Positions 8,900-19,342 of a stretch of DNA of 64,000 nucleotides are shown in pieces. The translations under genes and the position numbers were made by a program. Source of the DNA: Nocardioides exalbidus. GTDB taxonomy: Bacteria > Actinomycetota > Actinomycetes > Propionibacteriales > Nocardioidaceae. Numbering within the stretch: the first letter of the stretch is position 1; each line of letters starts with the position of its first letter. Below the pieces are notes generated by a model. It did no database searches. It was given only the letters and a program-made list of their open reading frames with translations, and had not been told where the DNA came from. The stretch lies in NCBI RefSeq assembly GCF_900105585.1, contig NZ_FNRT01000001.1, positions 26,800-90,799 of the forward strand, read 5' to 3'.

Positions 8900-10372
8900 T
8901 CAGGCCTCCTGGCGCGCCACCGTCGTACGCCGGAGCAGGTAGCCGCCGACGAGCCCGATCAGCAGCGCGAAGAGGACGCCCAGGTTGGCGAACGCCCACG
9001 CACCGTCGCGGCCGCCGAGGCCGAGCGGGCCGAGGAGGTAGCCCTGCCAGTTGTTCCACGAGGCGTCGTCGGAGAACGTGTTGATGACCAGGCCCCAGCC
9101 GACGACCGACGCGGCGACCATCAGCCCGATGGACGACCAGTCGAACGACCCGTAGCGACCCGAGGCGTCGAAGAGGGCCTCGTCGTCGTAGTCGCGCTTG
9201 CGCAGGGCGATGTCGGAGATCATGATCCCGGCCCAGGCGGCGAGCGGGACGCCGAGCGTGATGAGGAAGCTCTGGAACGGCCCGGCGAAGTCCTGGGCCA
9301 CGAAGACGACGTAGAACGTGCCGAGGGTCAGGATCACGCCGTCGACCGCGGCCGCCTGCGGGCGCTTGAGCCGCACGCCGAGCGAGAGCAGGGTCAGCCC
9401 CGAGGAGTAGATGCCGAGCACCGCGCCGCTCACCAGCGACAGGATCGCGGCCAGCAGGAACGGGACGAGGAACCACGTCGGCAGCAGCGTCGCGAGCGTG
9501 CCGATCGGGTCGCCGGCGACACCGTCGAGGATGTCGGTCGACGAGCCGGCCAGCGCGAGGCCGAAGAGCACCAGCACGACCGGCGCGAGCGCGCCGCCCG
9601 CGGTGTTCCAGGCGACGATCGAGGGGCCCGACGCGGTGCGCTTCTGGTAGCGCGACCAGTCGGCGGCGATGTTGATCCAGCCGAGGCCGAAGCCGGTCAT
9701 CACCATGACCAGTGCGCCGATGACGGACTGCAGGGAGCCGGCCGGGATGTCCTGCACCGCGCCCCAGTCGATGTCGTCGAGGGTGAGTGCCATGTAGAGC
9801 ACGGTGACGATGCCCGTGATCCAGGTCAGCACGGACTGCATCCGCATGATGATGTGGTAGCCCGCGACGCTCGCCGACACGATGAGCGCGGCCACCACGA
9901 CCGCGGCGACGACCTTGGTCCCGGTGCCGCCGCCCCAGCCGAGGCGGGTGAAGATCGTCGAGGTGGCGAGCACGGCGAGGATCGCCAGGAACGTCTCCCA
10001 GCCGATGGAGACCAGCCAGGAGATGACGCCCGGCACCTTCTGGCCGTCGACGCCGAACGCCGCCCGGCTGAGCACCATGGTCGGCGCGGAGCCGCGCTTG
10101 CCCGCGATCGCGATGATCCCGCAGAGCAGGAACGACACGACGATGCCGATCACCGACACGACCACGCTCTGCCAGAACGAGATGCCGAAGTAGAGGACGA
10201 ACGAGGCGTAGCTCAGGCCGAAGACCGACACGTTGGCGGCGAACCACGGCCAGAACAGGTCCTGGGGCCGCGCGGTCCGTGCGGACTCCTCGATGATCTC
10301 GATGCCCGTCGTCTCGACGCCGAGCCGGCGGGTCTGCTCGAGGCCCGAGGACGGGGTCACTGTGTCGCTCAT
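8900..10372 (-). CDS. NCS1-family purine/cytosine permease
   Basis: A 490-residue integral membrane protein with about twelve hydrophobic segments, starting MSDTVTPSSG at ATG 10372. Family marks include RTARPQDLFWPWFAANVSVFGLSYASF, SRAAFGVDGQKVPGVISWLVSIGWETF, GFGLGWINIAADWSRYQKR and the late FLITLGVPLAAWAGIMISDIALRKRDYD. NCS1 proteins are cation-coupled importers of nucleobases or related compounds such as cytosine, purines, hydantoins or thiamine. No catabolic gene nearby points to the substrate. Start and stop are well separated from both neighbours. Confidence 0.92.
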   Translation of the reverse strand: MSDTVTPSSGLEQTRRLGVETTGIEIIEESARTARPQDLFWPWFAANVSVFGLSYASFVLYFGISFWQSVVVSVIGIVVSFLLCGIIAIAGKRGSAPTMVLSRAAFGVDGQKVPGVISWLVSIGWETFLAILAVLATSTIFTRLGWGGGTGTKVVAAVVVAALIVSASVAGYHIIMRMQSVLTWITGIVTVLYMALTLDDIDWGAVQDIPAGSLQSVIGALVMVMTGFGLGWINIAADWSRYQKRTASGPSIVAWNTAGGALAPVVLVLFGLALAGSSTDILDGVAGDPIGTLATLLPTWFLVPFLLAAILSLVSGAVLGIYSSGLTLLSLGVRLKRPQAAAVDGVILTLGTFYVVFVAQDFAGPFQSFLITLGVPLAAWAGIMISDIALRKRDYDDEALFDASGRYGSFDWSSIGLMVAASVVGWGLVINTFSDDASWNNWQGYLLGPLGLGGRDGAWAFANLGVLFALLIGLVGGYLLRRTTVARQEA

Positions 10373-10430
10373 ACGTGAATCGTCGCGCACCTCGGGCCCG
10401 GGAGGAAGCACCGCACGCGTGGCGGACGAC

Positions 10431-11731
10431 TCAGGCGAACAGCGCCTGGCCGACGTGCTCACCCGGGCCGGTGCCGGGCGGCACGGCGAAGAGCGCGGAG
10501 CCGGTGAACTTGAGGTACTCCGCGAGCGCGTCGGTCTTCGACATCACCAGCTGCACGGGGATGAAGTGGGTGTCGGGGTCGCGGACGTAGGCGATGAAGA
10601 ACAGCCCGGCGTCGAGGCCGCCGAGCGCGTTGGAGCCGTCGACGAAGTTGTAGCCGCGACGCAGCATCCGCACGCCGCCGTTCGTGTCCGGGTGGACGAC
10701 GCGCACGTGGGAGTCCACCGGGATGACGGGCTGGTCGTTGCTGCCGGGCATCGAGAAGTCGGGCTCGGTCATCTCCTCGCCACCCGAGAGCGGCGCGCCG
10801 GTGCCCTTGGTGCGGCCGATGAAGGACTCCTGGTCGCCGAGCGGCTGCCGGTCCCAGATCTCGATGTTCATGTTGATCCGGCGGGCGACGAGGTAGGAGC
10901 CGCCGACCAGCCAGGCGGCTGCGTCGTCGTCTCCGGACCCGACCCAGACGTGCTGGTCGAGCGCGTCGGCCTCCTCGGCCTTGACGTTGGCCGTGCCGTC
11001 CTTGAAGCCGAAGAGGTTGCGGGGCGTCGACTGGCTCGTCGACGTCGTCGAGGTGCGGCCGAAGCCGAGCTGCGACCAGCGCACCGAGACGGTGCCGAAC
11101 CCGATCCGGGCCAGGTTGCGCACCGCGTGCACCGCGACCTGCGGGTCGTCGGCGCACGCCTGGATGCAGAGGTCGCCGCCCGAGCGCTCCGGGTCGAGGA
11201 GGTCACCCGGGAAGTGCGGGAGCTCGCGCAGTGACGCCGGCTGCCGGTCCGCGAGTCCGAACCGGTCCTTGCCGTCGGCGTCGCGGAAGAGCGTGGGCCC
11301 GAACCCGAACGTGATGGTCAGCCCGCTCGCCGGCAGGTCGAGCGCCTCGCCGGTGTCGTCGGGAGGCAGGTTGACGTCGCCGTCGACCGCACCGTTGCCG
11401 GCGGGCTCGCCCGCGGTCATCTGCTCCGCGGCGGTGGTCCACGCCTGCAGCAGCGCGACCAGGTCGTCACGCGAGTCGGTCACGACGTCGAAGGCCGCGA
11501 AGTGCAGCCGGTCCTGCGCCGGGGTGACGATGCCGGCCTGGCGCTCGCCCCGGAAGGCGTACGACGACGAGCGCGCGCCGTCGGCCGCGCTCGGGGTCGC
11601 CGCGTCGGCGGTGGCCCGCCCGGCGACGTACGCCCCCGCCACGCCGGCAGCAGCGACCCCGCCCCCAGCAGCCCGCGTCGGCTGACGCGGCTGCTGGGCT
11701 GCGAGGTCGTGGGCTCGGGCTGCTCGGTCAG
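10431..11731 (-). CDS. efeB: Dyp-type peroxidase EfeB (deferrochelatase), frameshifted in signal peptide
   Basis: EfeB is a Tat-exported haem peroxidase that works with EfeO and EfeU in acid-favoured iron uptake. From about 11655 down, the frame encodes a Dyp peroxidase: RFGLADRQPASL, the DGT motif FGFKDGTANVKAEE, LVARRINMNIEIWDR and a C-terminal haem-pocket HVRVVHPDTNGGVRMLRRGYNF. The Tat motif SRRGLLGAG lies one base out of frame just upstream. Adding one C to the + strand run at 11657-11660 joins it to VAAAGVAGAYVAG, the expected signal sequence, and gives exactly 433 residues from a CTG at 11731. That CTG overlaps the efeO stop as CTGA. The frameshift is probably a sequence error. Confidence 0.85.
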
Positions 11732-12909
11732 GACAGCACCGCCGCGGTGAGCTTCGACAGCGGCTCGGAGAGCGCGTTGACGGCGTCGGAGAGGGCCTTC
11801 ACCTGGTCGGGCGTCAGGTCGTCGTAGGAGACGAAGCCGTCACCACGCTTCTGCTCGTCGAGCAGCGCCTGGAGGTCGTCGAAGCGGGTGGTGAGCTGCT
11901 CGGCGAGGGCGGGGTCCTTCTCCTCGACGATCGGCTTGACGCCCTCGAACCCGACGCGGGCGCCGTCGACGTTGGCCTGGAAGTCGTAGAGGTCGGTGCG
12001 CGACCAGTACTCCTCCTCGCCGGTGACCTTGCCGGTGGCGACCTCCTCGAGCAGGCCGCGCGAGCCGTTGGCGATGCCGTCGACCGTGTAGGTCAGGTCC
12101 TGCACGCGGGAGTCGAGCTCCTCGGTGTTGGCGAGCAGGTCGTCGCCGTAGGTCACGCGCTGCTCGTCGGTGAGCGGGGTGTAGTCCTCGGCGCGCTGGG
12201 GCCAGAGGTCCTTCTCGATGAGGTGCCAGCCGGTCCACTTCTGGCCGGGCTCGAGGTCGGCCTCGCGGGCGTCCATCATCGGGTCGAGGTCACCGAACGA
12301 CTCGGCCACGGTCTCGATGCGCTCCCAGTGAGTGCGCGCGACCGGGTAGAGCGCGCGGGCGGCCTCGTCGTCGCCGGACTCGTAGTGCTCGACGAACTGC
12401 CGGGTCTTCTCGAGCAGCTGGGCCGACTGGTCCTGGACGTAGGCGGCGTAGTTGGTCTGCGCGTCCTCGACGAGCTGGGCCTGGTCCTCGCTCACGGTGA
12501 CGTCCTGGTCGGACTCGGTCACGGTGAAGTCGGCGCGGATGCCCTCGCCGGTCATGCCGGGCTTGCACGCGGTGAAGTACTGGCCGGCGGGCGCGTTGAC
12601 CGTCAGCGCGCGGGAGATGCTCGGGCCGACGTTCTCGACCTCGGCGACGATGCGCAGGCCGTCCTCGCCGAGGAGGTAGAACTCGGTGACCTGGTCGCCG
12701 GAGTTCGTGACGTCGAAGGTCAGCGTGCCGGCCGGGGCCTCGCTGGCGGAGAGGGTGCACGCGTCGGCCGAGGAGTCGACGGTCAGCGCGCGCGGGTCGG
12801 ACGTGTCGCCGCCGGTGCTGGCGGAGTCGGCGTTCTCGGTGCACGCGGACAGGAACGGCGACGCGAGCAGCAGCACGGTCACCGGGGCGGCGAGGGTGGT
12901 CTTGCGCAT
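11728..12909 (-). CDS. efeO: Iron uptake lipoprotein EfeO (cupredoxin + peptidase M75/imelysin-like)
   Basis: A 393-residue exported lipoprotein. The signal peptide ends in lipobox LSAC (Cys23), followed by a Ser/Asp-rich linker. The cupredoxin-like domain at about 45-135 includes GTLTFDVTNSGDQVTEFYLL and GQYFTACKPGM. The C-terminal M75 domain includes RTHWERIETVAESFGDLDP and GWHLIEKDLWP, the metal-binding helices. EfeO is thought to bind and hand over iron to EfeU. It lies 74 bp downstream of efeU, and its stop overlaps the probable efeB start. The efeU-efeO-efeB order is the classical one, probably one transcript under the iron box at 13881. Confidence 0.95.
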   Translation of the reverse strand: MRKTTLAAPVTVLLLASPFLSACTENADSASTGGDTSDPRALTVDSSADACTLSASEAPAGTLTFDVTNSGDQVTEFYLLGEDGLRIVAEVENVGPSISRALTVNAPAGQYFTACKPGMTGEGIRADFTVTESDQDVTVSEDQAQLVEDAQTNYAAYVQDQSAQLLEKTRQFVEHYESGDDEAARALYPVARTHWERIETVAESFGDLDPMMDAREADLEPGQKWTGWHLIEKDLWPQRAEDYTPLTDEQRVTYGDDLLANTEELDSRVQDLTYTVDGIANGSRGLLEEVATGKVTGEEEYWSRTDLYDFQANVDGARVGFEGVKPIVEEKDPALAEQLTTRFDDLQALLDEQKRGDGFVSYDDLTPDQVKALSDAVNALSEPLSKLTAAVLS

Positions 12910-12983
12910 GTGGTGGCTCGTTTTCAGGTGTCGTGGACGAGTGGGCGGTGGGGGCTCGAGGGATCCGGACGGAGGCGACGGCG

Positions 12984-13862
12984 TCAGGCGGCGGGAGCCG
13001 ACGACGCGGGCGCCGGGACCTTCGCGGGCGCCTTCGGGCGGCGACGGATGGTGATGAGGAAGAGGGCCATCACCGGGATGGCGTAGAGCAGCCAGGCGGC
13101 GGCCTCGAGCTTGGTCGTGGCCGGCGAGAAGTTGAAGACGCCCTTGAGGAGCGCGCCGTACCAGCTGTTCGCGTCGATGGTGTCGGAGACGTCGAAGGCG
13201 AGGTCGCCGAGGCCGGGCAGGAAGCGGGCCTCCTGCAGGTCGTGCACGCCGTAGGCCAGCACGCCGGCGGCCACGAGGATCAGGAAGGCCCCGGTCCAGG
13301 TGAAGAACCTGGTGAGGTTGATGCTGACGGCGCCCCGGTAGATCAGGTAGCCGAGCAGCACGGCCGTGGCCAGCCCGAGGGCCGCGCCGGTCAGCGGCTC
13401 CCACGTCGGCGTCGAGATGCCGGTGGCGGCGCGGGTGCCGGCCTGCGTCGCGGCCCACAGGAAGAGGGCGGTCTCGAGGCCCTCGCGACCGACGGCGAGG
13501 ACGGCGACCAGCACGAGCGACCAGCGACCCCCGTCGGCGGCGTCGTCGATCTTGCCGCGGAGCTCACCGCTGAGGCCGCGCGCGGCGCGAGCCATCCAGA
13601 AGATCATCCACGTCACGAACCCGACCGCGACGATCGAGAGGCTGCCGCCGATGAGCTCCTGCGCCTCGAAGGTGAGGCCGCGGGGTCCGTAGGTCAGCGT
13701 GGCGCCGAACGCGAGGCTCACCCCCACGGCCAGCGCGACGCCGGCCCAGATCCGCGGGAGCAGGTGGCGACGGTCGGTCTTGACCAGGTAGGCCACGAGG
13801 ATGCTCACGACCAGGGCCGCCTCCAGCCCCTCGCGCAGCCCGATCAGGTAGTTCGCCAGCAC
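12984..13862 (-). CDS. efeU: Iron permease EfeU (FTR1 family)
   Basis: A 292-residue membrane protein with about seven hydrophobic segments. It carries both REGLE iron-coordinating motifs, REGLEAAL near the N-terminus (LIGLREGLEAALVVSILVAYL) and REGLETALFLW in the fourth helix region. The start is the GTG at 13862. It transports iron across the inner membrane, with EfeO and EfeB supplying it outside. The Pro/Ala/Lys-rich C-terminal tail is cytoplasmic. An IdeR/DtxR-type iron box ends 18 bp upstream of the start. Confidence 0.96.
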   Translation of the reverse strand: MLANYLIGLREGLEAALVVSILVAYLVKTDRRHLLPRIWAGVALAVGVSLAFGATLTYGPRGLTFEAQELIGGSLSIVAVGFVTWMIFWMARAARGLSGELRGKIDDAADGGRWSLVLVAVLAVGREGLETALFLWAATQAGTRAATGISTPTWEPLTGAALGLATAVLLGYLIYRGAVSINLTRFFTWTGAFLILVAAGVLAYGVHDLQEARFLPGLGDLAFDVSDTIDANSWYGALLKGVFNFSPATTKLEAAAWLLYAIPVMALFLITIRRRPKAPAKVPAPASSAPAA

Positions 13863-13880
13863 AGATCGGGAGACTACACC

Positions 13881-13899
13881 TAAGGTCAGGCTTGCCTAA
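13881..13899. promoter_or_regulatory. IdeR/DtxR iron box upstream of efeU
   Basis: TAAGGTCAGGCTTGCCTAA is a close match to the 19-bp actinobacterial iron box TTAGGTTAGGCTAACCTAA, with both half sites recognisable. Its position just upstream of the efeU start fits repression by iron-loaded IdeR/DtxR. Confidence 0.8.
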
Positions 13900-13920
13900 T
13901 TCTTCAGTCTGAGTCGTGGA

Positions 13921-14829
13921 TCACAGGCCGAGCGCCGTCAGCCTCGCGTCGTACTCGTCCTCGATGTCCTCCTCGGGGCGGTCGGACTCCCAGAGCGCCT
14001 CCAGCGCCGCCCTCGTCCCGGCGTCGAGCGCGTCGTAGTCCTCGCGCCACTTCTCCGCGTCCTCGATCCAGTAGCCGACGGACTTGTAGGCCGAGGCGGG
14101 CAGGCCCAGCGCGTGGCGCAGGTGCTTGCGCACGCCGCGCAGCGCCTTGCTCTCCCCCGCCACCCAGACGTAGCCGACGCCGTCGGGCCGGGTCAGCGAC
14201 TCGACCACCTCGGGGAGGCGGCTCGGTCCGTGCCCGTTGCCCGACACGATGCGTACGACGTCGGAGTCAGGGTCGAGGCCGGGATGGGTCGGCAGCGGCA
14301 CGTCGGTGTCGGCGTCGGGCAGCTCGAGGACCACGCGGGTGCGCACCTCGACCGGGGTGTTCTCGATGATCCGCGACAGCGCCGGCAGCGCGGCGGCGTC
14401 GGCGGCGAGCACCTGCCAGGAGAGGTCGGCAGGAGCGTCGTACATCGCGGTGGGGCTGTTGAGGCCGACGACGTCGCCGGGCCTCGCGCTCCGCGCCCAG
14501 GTCGACGCGACGCCGCCGTCGTGGACGACGAAGTCGATGGTGACCTCGCCGGCGACCGGGTCGTGGTCGCGCACGGTGTAGGTGCGCAGCAGCGCGAGGT
14601 CGACCTGGCCGAAGTCGAAGACGCCGTCCTCGACGACCGGCAGCCTCGGCTCGGCCTCACCCGCGGGCGGGAACATCACGCGGAGGTACTCGTCACCGAC
14701 CCCGGTGCTCTCGAAGTCGGCGAGCCCGGCGCCACCGAGCACGACCCGGCGCAACCAGGGCGCGAGCTCCTCGACGCGGACGACCTCGGCGCGGTGGACG
14801 CGCATCGGGACCTGGGGCAGGGCGGGCAT
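13921..14829 (-). CDS. Siderophore-interacting protein (FAD/NAD(P)H ferric-siderophore reductase)
   Basis: A 302-residue cytoplasmic flavoprotein of the SIP/ViuB family. The N-terminal FAD domain shows the binding motif LLRTYTVRDHDP and GDVVGLNSPTAMYDAP. The C-terminal domain carries YVWVAGESKALRGVRKHLRHALG and GYWIEDAEKWREDYDAL. These enzymes release iron from imported ferric siderophores by reduction. I chose ATG 14829, preceded by GAAGAGG at good spacing; a TTG at 14874 would start inside the iron box. No siderophore transporter or synthase is in the window, so the imported siderophore must be handled elsewhere. Confidence 0.92.
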   Translation of the reverse strand: MPALPQVPMRVHRAEVVRVEELAPWLRRVVLGGAGLADFESTGVGDEYLRVMFPPAGEAEPRLPVVEDGVFDFGQVDLALLRTYTVRDHDPVAGEVTIDFVVHDGGVASTWARSARPGDVVGLNSPTAMYDAPADLSWQVLAADAAALPALSRIIENTPVEVRTRVVLELPDADTDVPLPTHPGLDPDSDVVRIVSGNGHGPSRLPEVVESLTRPDGVGYVWVAGESKALRGVRKHLRHALGLPASAYKSVGYWIEDAEKWREDYDALDAGTRAALEALWESDRPEEDIEDEYDARLTALGL

Positions 14830-14866
14830 CGGGACCTCTTCGATCGGCGGCTCGTCGGGCGACGTG

Positions 14867-14885
14867 TTAGGCAAGCCTAACCTGT
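14867..14885. promoter_or_regulatory. IdeR/DtxR iron box upstream of siderophore reductase
   Basis: TTAGGCAAGCCTAACCTGT has the palindromic core TTAGGC-AA-GCCTAA, ending 38 bp upstream of the ATG at 14829. It matches the box before efeU, so the two loci are probably co-regulated by iron. Confidence 0.8.
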
Positions 14886-14896
14886 CGTCGTACGAC

Positions 14897-14933
14897 GACG
14901 CGGCCCTCCCCTGCGTCAGGGGAGGGCCGCGTC
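14897..14933. terminator. Strong stem-loop terminator downstream of ilvC
   Basis: A perfect 17-bp stem, arms 14897-14913 and 14917-14933, with the 3-nt loop CGT. It begins 26 nt past the ilvC stop on the minus strand. No U-run follows, as is common in actinobacteria. It separates ilvBNC from the iron-regulated promoter of the next gene. Confidence 0.85.
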
Positions 14934-14958
14934 GGTCGACCTGCGTGGCGGGTGCCGA

Positions 14959-16662
<1,704 letters not shown>

Positions 16663-18408
16663 CTAGATGTCGTCCTCGTCGTACTGGGGCGCCAGGTCGC
16701 GCGCGTACTTGATCTCGTCGTTGCTGGCGCCGGCGGCGACCATCGGCCACACCATCGCGTCGCGGTGCACCCGGAAGTCGACCACGACCGGCTGGTCGTC
16801 GATCGCCATGGCCTTCTCGATCGTCGCGTCGACCTCCTCCGGCGACTCGCACGCCAGGCCGACGCAGCCGTAGGCGTCGGCCAGCTTCACGAAGTCGGGG
16901 ATCCGCTTGGAGTGCAGGTCGGTGTTGGAGTAGCGCTCGTTGTAGAAGAGCGTCTGCCACTGGCGCACCATGCCGAGCGACTCGTTGTTGATGATCGCGA
17001 CCTTGATCGGGATGTCGTTGATCGCGCAGGTGGCGAGCTCCTGGTTGGTCATCTGGAAGCAGCCGTCGCCGTCGATCGCCCAGACCGTCGTGTCGGGCAT
17101 GCCGACCTTGGCGCCCATCGCGGCCGGCACGGCGTAGCCCATGGTGCCGAGGCCGCCGGAGTTGATCCAGGTGCGCGGGTTCTCGTAGCCGATGAACTGC
17201 GAGGCCCACATCTGGTGCTGGCCGACGCCGGAGGCGTAGATCGAGTCGGGACCGGCGATCGCGCTCAGCCGCTCGAGGACGTACTGCGGGGCGAGCGAAC
17301 CGTCGTCCGGGGCGTCGTAGCCCAGGGCGTACGTCTTCTTCACCCCGGCCAGGAAACCGACCCACGCCTCGTAGTCGCCGTCGGCGCCCTCGGCCTGCAG
17401 GAGCGCCACGAGCTGGGCGATGACCTCCTTGCAGTCGCCGACGATCGGCACGTCGGCGTGCCGGTTCTTGCCGATCTCGGCCGGGTCGATGTCGGCGTGG
17501 ATGACGAGGGCGTTCGGGGCGAACGAGTCGAGGTTGCCGGTGACGCGGTCGTCGAAGCGGGCGCCGAGGCTGATGATCAGGTCGCTCTTCTGCAGGCCGG
17601 CCACCGCGGCGACCGTGCCGTGCATGCCGGGCATGCCGAGGTGCTGCGGGTGGCTGTCAGGGAAGGCGCCGCGGGCCATCAGCGTGGTGACCACCGGGAT
17701 GCCGGTGAGCGCGGCGAGCTGGGCGAGCTCGCGCGAGGCGTTGGCGCGGATCACGCCGCCGCCGACGTAGAGGACCGGGCGTCGCGCCTCGCGGATGAGG
17801 CGCACGGCCTCCTTGATCTGCTTCGCGTGGGGCGTGGTCACCGGCCGGTAGCCGGGCAGGTTGAGCTCGGTGGGCCAGGAGTACGTCGTCATCTGCTGCT
17901 GCGCCGACTTCGCGATGTCGACCAGGACCGGGCCGGGGCGGCCGGTCGAGGCGATGTGGAACGCCTCGGCGATCGTGCGCGGGATCTCGGCGGGGTCGGT
18001 GACGAGGAAGTTGTGCTTGGTGACCGGCATCGTGATGCCGCGGATGTCGGCCTCCTGGAAGGCGTCGGTGCCGATCATCGAGGCGGCGACCTGTCCGGTG
18101 ACCGCCACCATGGGCACCGAGTCCATCATCGCGTCCGCGAGCGGCGTCACGAGGTTGGTCGCACCGGGGCCCGAGGTGGCCATGCACACGCCGACCTTGC
18201 CGGTCGCCGCGGCGTACCCCTGGGCGGCGTGCCCGGCGCCCTGCTCGTGGCGGACCAGGATGTGCCGGATCCGCGTCGAGTCCATCAAGGGGTCGTAGGC
18301 CGGGAGGATGGTGCCGCCCGGGATGCCGAAGATCTCGGTGACCCCGGCTGCTTCGAGAGACGTCACCAGGCTCTGCGCGCCGGTGACCTGTCCGCCCTGC
18401 TCCGTCAT
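16663..18408 (-). CDS. ilvB: Acetolactate synthase large (catalytic) subunit
   Basis: A 581-residue thiamine-diphosphate enzyme that condenses pyruvate to acetolactate, the first step of branched-chain amino acid synthesis. N-terminal motifs are [15 protein letters not shown] and [22 protein letters not shown], with the catalytic Glu in RHEQGAG. The C-terminal ThDP/Mg motif runs [15 protein letters not shown] through [13 protein letters not shown]. The start is ATG 18408 ([10 protein letters not shown]), preceded by a GGAAGAAGAA purine stretch. Transcription is probably controlled by the leader peptide and attenuator at 18440-18544. Confidence 0.97.
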   Translation of the reverse strand: MTEQGGQVTGAQSLVTSLEAAGVTEIFGIPGGTILPAYDPLMDSTRIRHILVRHEQGAGHAAQGYAAATGKVGVCMATSGPGATNLVTPLADAMMDSVPMVAVTGQVAASMIGTDAFQEADIRGITMPVTKHNFLVTDPAEIPRTIAEAFHIASTGRPGPVLVDIAKSAQQQMTTYSWPTELNLPGYRPVTTPHAKQIKEAVRLIREARRPVLYVGGGVIRANASRELAQLAALTGIPVVTTLMARGAFPDSHPQHLGMPGMHGTVAAVAGLQKSDLIISLGARFDDRVTGNLDSFAPNALVIHADIDPAEIGKNRHADVPIVGDCKEVIAQLVALLQAEGADGDYEAWVGFLAGVKKTYALGYDAPDDGSLAPQYVLERLSAIAGPDSIYASGVGQHQMWASQFIGYENPRTWINSGGLGTMGYAVPAAMGAKVGMPDTTVWAIDGDGCFQMTNQELATCAINDIPIKVAIINNESLGMVRQWQTLFYNERYSNTDLHSKRIPDFVKLADAYGCVGLACESPEEVDATIEKAMAIDDQPVVVDFRVHRDAMVWPMVAAGASNDEIKYARDLAPQYDEDDI

Positions 18409-18439
18409 GGTTCTTCTTCCTGAGTCGTGCCTGCCCAAC

Positions 18440-18472
18440 AAAAAACCCCTCGGCCCGGTGGGCGACGAGGGG
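18440..18472 (-). terminator. Attenuator terminator in the ilvB leader
   Basis: On the minus strand CCCCTCG (18472-18466) pairs with CGAGGGG (18452-18446). The inner pairing GCCC/GGGC extends the stem, and TTTTTT follows at 18445-18440. It lies 28 nt after the leader-peptide stop and 31 nt before ilvB. This is a textbook intrinsic terminator placed to stop transcription before ilvB. Confidence 0.85.
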
Positions 18473-18499
18473 TGACGCGCGTGCGTTCGGCCGGAGGCC

Positions 18500-18544
18500 T
18501 CAGCTCACGCGTCGCGTGCGTACAAGAAGGTTCTCGGTGCGCAT
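18500..18544 (-). CDS. ilvB operon leader peptide
   Basis: A 14-codon reading frame, [14 protein letters not shown], lies between the upstream gene and the attenuator terminator. It contains Leu-Leu-Val and a second Val, the amino acids made by the operon. Stalling at these codons when charged Leu/Val tRNA is scarce would let the transcript avoid the terminator. GGCCTCCGGCC just after the stop could pair with GGGCCGAGG of the terminator as an antiterminator. The role is inferred from position and composition; no strong ribosome site is seen before the ATG. Confidence 0.75.
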   Translation of the reverse strand: MRTENLLVRTRRVS

Positions 18545-18654
18545 GTGACAACCGTCGTCGCCGGGGTGGTCCGGCGTCAAGCCAGTGTGACAGGCGTCCC
18601 AACATCTGGAACGGTCGTCTCGGATCGTGGCGCGTCGCTGGCGTCGGTGCAGGC

Positions 18655-19338
18655 TCAGTCGCGGCCGAGGCCGGTCGTGAGGCAGACCTGGTTGCCCTGC
18701 GGGTCGGCGAGCACGATGAACGCCGGTGCGTGCTCGTCGCTCACCAGCCTCCCGCCGGCGGCGAGCGCGGCCTCGGTGCGGGGTGCGACGAGCTCCGGCG
18801 CGACGCGGACGTCGAGGTGGAAGCGCTGCCTCGGGGTGTCGTGGGGCTCGGTGCGCTGGAACCACAGGGCCGGGCCGTTGCCCGCCAGGTCGCGCACCTC
18901 CGCGTCGTGGAGCGGGTGGTCGGAGTAGCCCAGGACGGCTCGCCAGAACGGCTTGACCTCCGTGAGCTCAGGCGTGTCGAGGGCGAGCTCGACGATCTCG
19001 ACCGCGGCCGGGTCGGCGGAGATCCCCAGCTCGCCCGCCACCTCGCTGATCGCCCGCGCGAGCGCGAGGTCGCGACGGGTCACGCCGAAGACGTCGCGCG
19101 AGATCAGCCGGACGTGGAGCGTCGTCGCCCTCAGGTCGAGCTCGGGCGTGTGACCGACCTCCCCGGCGACGCCCCCGACCCGCGCGACGAGCTCGAGGCC
19201 GCGGGCGAAGTCTCCCGTGGCGAACCGCGTCTCGAGGGTCTGGAACATCATCCGCCAGTCGGCCAGCCCCTCCCCCGCCTCGACCTCGGCCTGCACCTCG
19301 CTGAAGCGCAGCGCCCGGCCCTCGTCCGTCGACGTCAT
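18655..19338 (-). CDS. Pterin-carbinolamine-dehydratase-like/glyoxalase fusion, probably non-dehydratase
   Basis: A 227-residue two-domain protein. Residues 1-105 resemble 4a-hydroxytetrahydrobiopterin dehydratase (PCD/DCoH); residues 115-227 are a glyoxalase/VOC domain (FWRAVLGYSDHPLHD, FHLDVRVAPEL, FIVLADPQGNQVCLTTG). The active-site region reads GHTPELDLRATTLHVRLISRDVFGVT. One histidine of the usual HHP motif and the downstream motif histidine are missing, unlike the paralogue at 19343. Dehydratase activity is therefore doubtful. It starts 4 bp after the paralogue ends, so they form an operon. Confidence 0.8.
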   Translation of the reverse strand: MTSTDEGRALRFSEVQAEVEAGEGLADWRMMFQTLETRFATGDFARGLELVARVGGVAGEVGHTPELDLRATTLHVRLISRDVFGVTRRDLALARAISEVAGELGISADPAAVEIVELALDTPELTEVKPFWRAVLGYSDHPLHDAEVRDLAGNGPALWFQRTEPHDTPRQRFHLDVRVAPELVAPRTEAALAAGGRLVSDEHAPAFIVLADPQGNQVCLTTGLGRD

Positions 19339-19342
19339 GGGG

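Noticed and set aside
18500..18865. 121-codon minus-strand frame ending at the ilvB leader
   Set aside because: Only its last 14 codons make sense as a leader peptide. The upstream part overlaps the dehydratase-fusion gene and its promoter.
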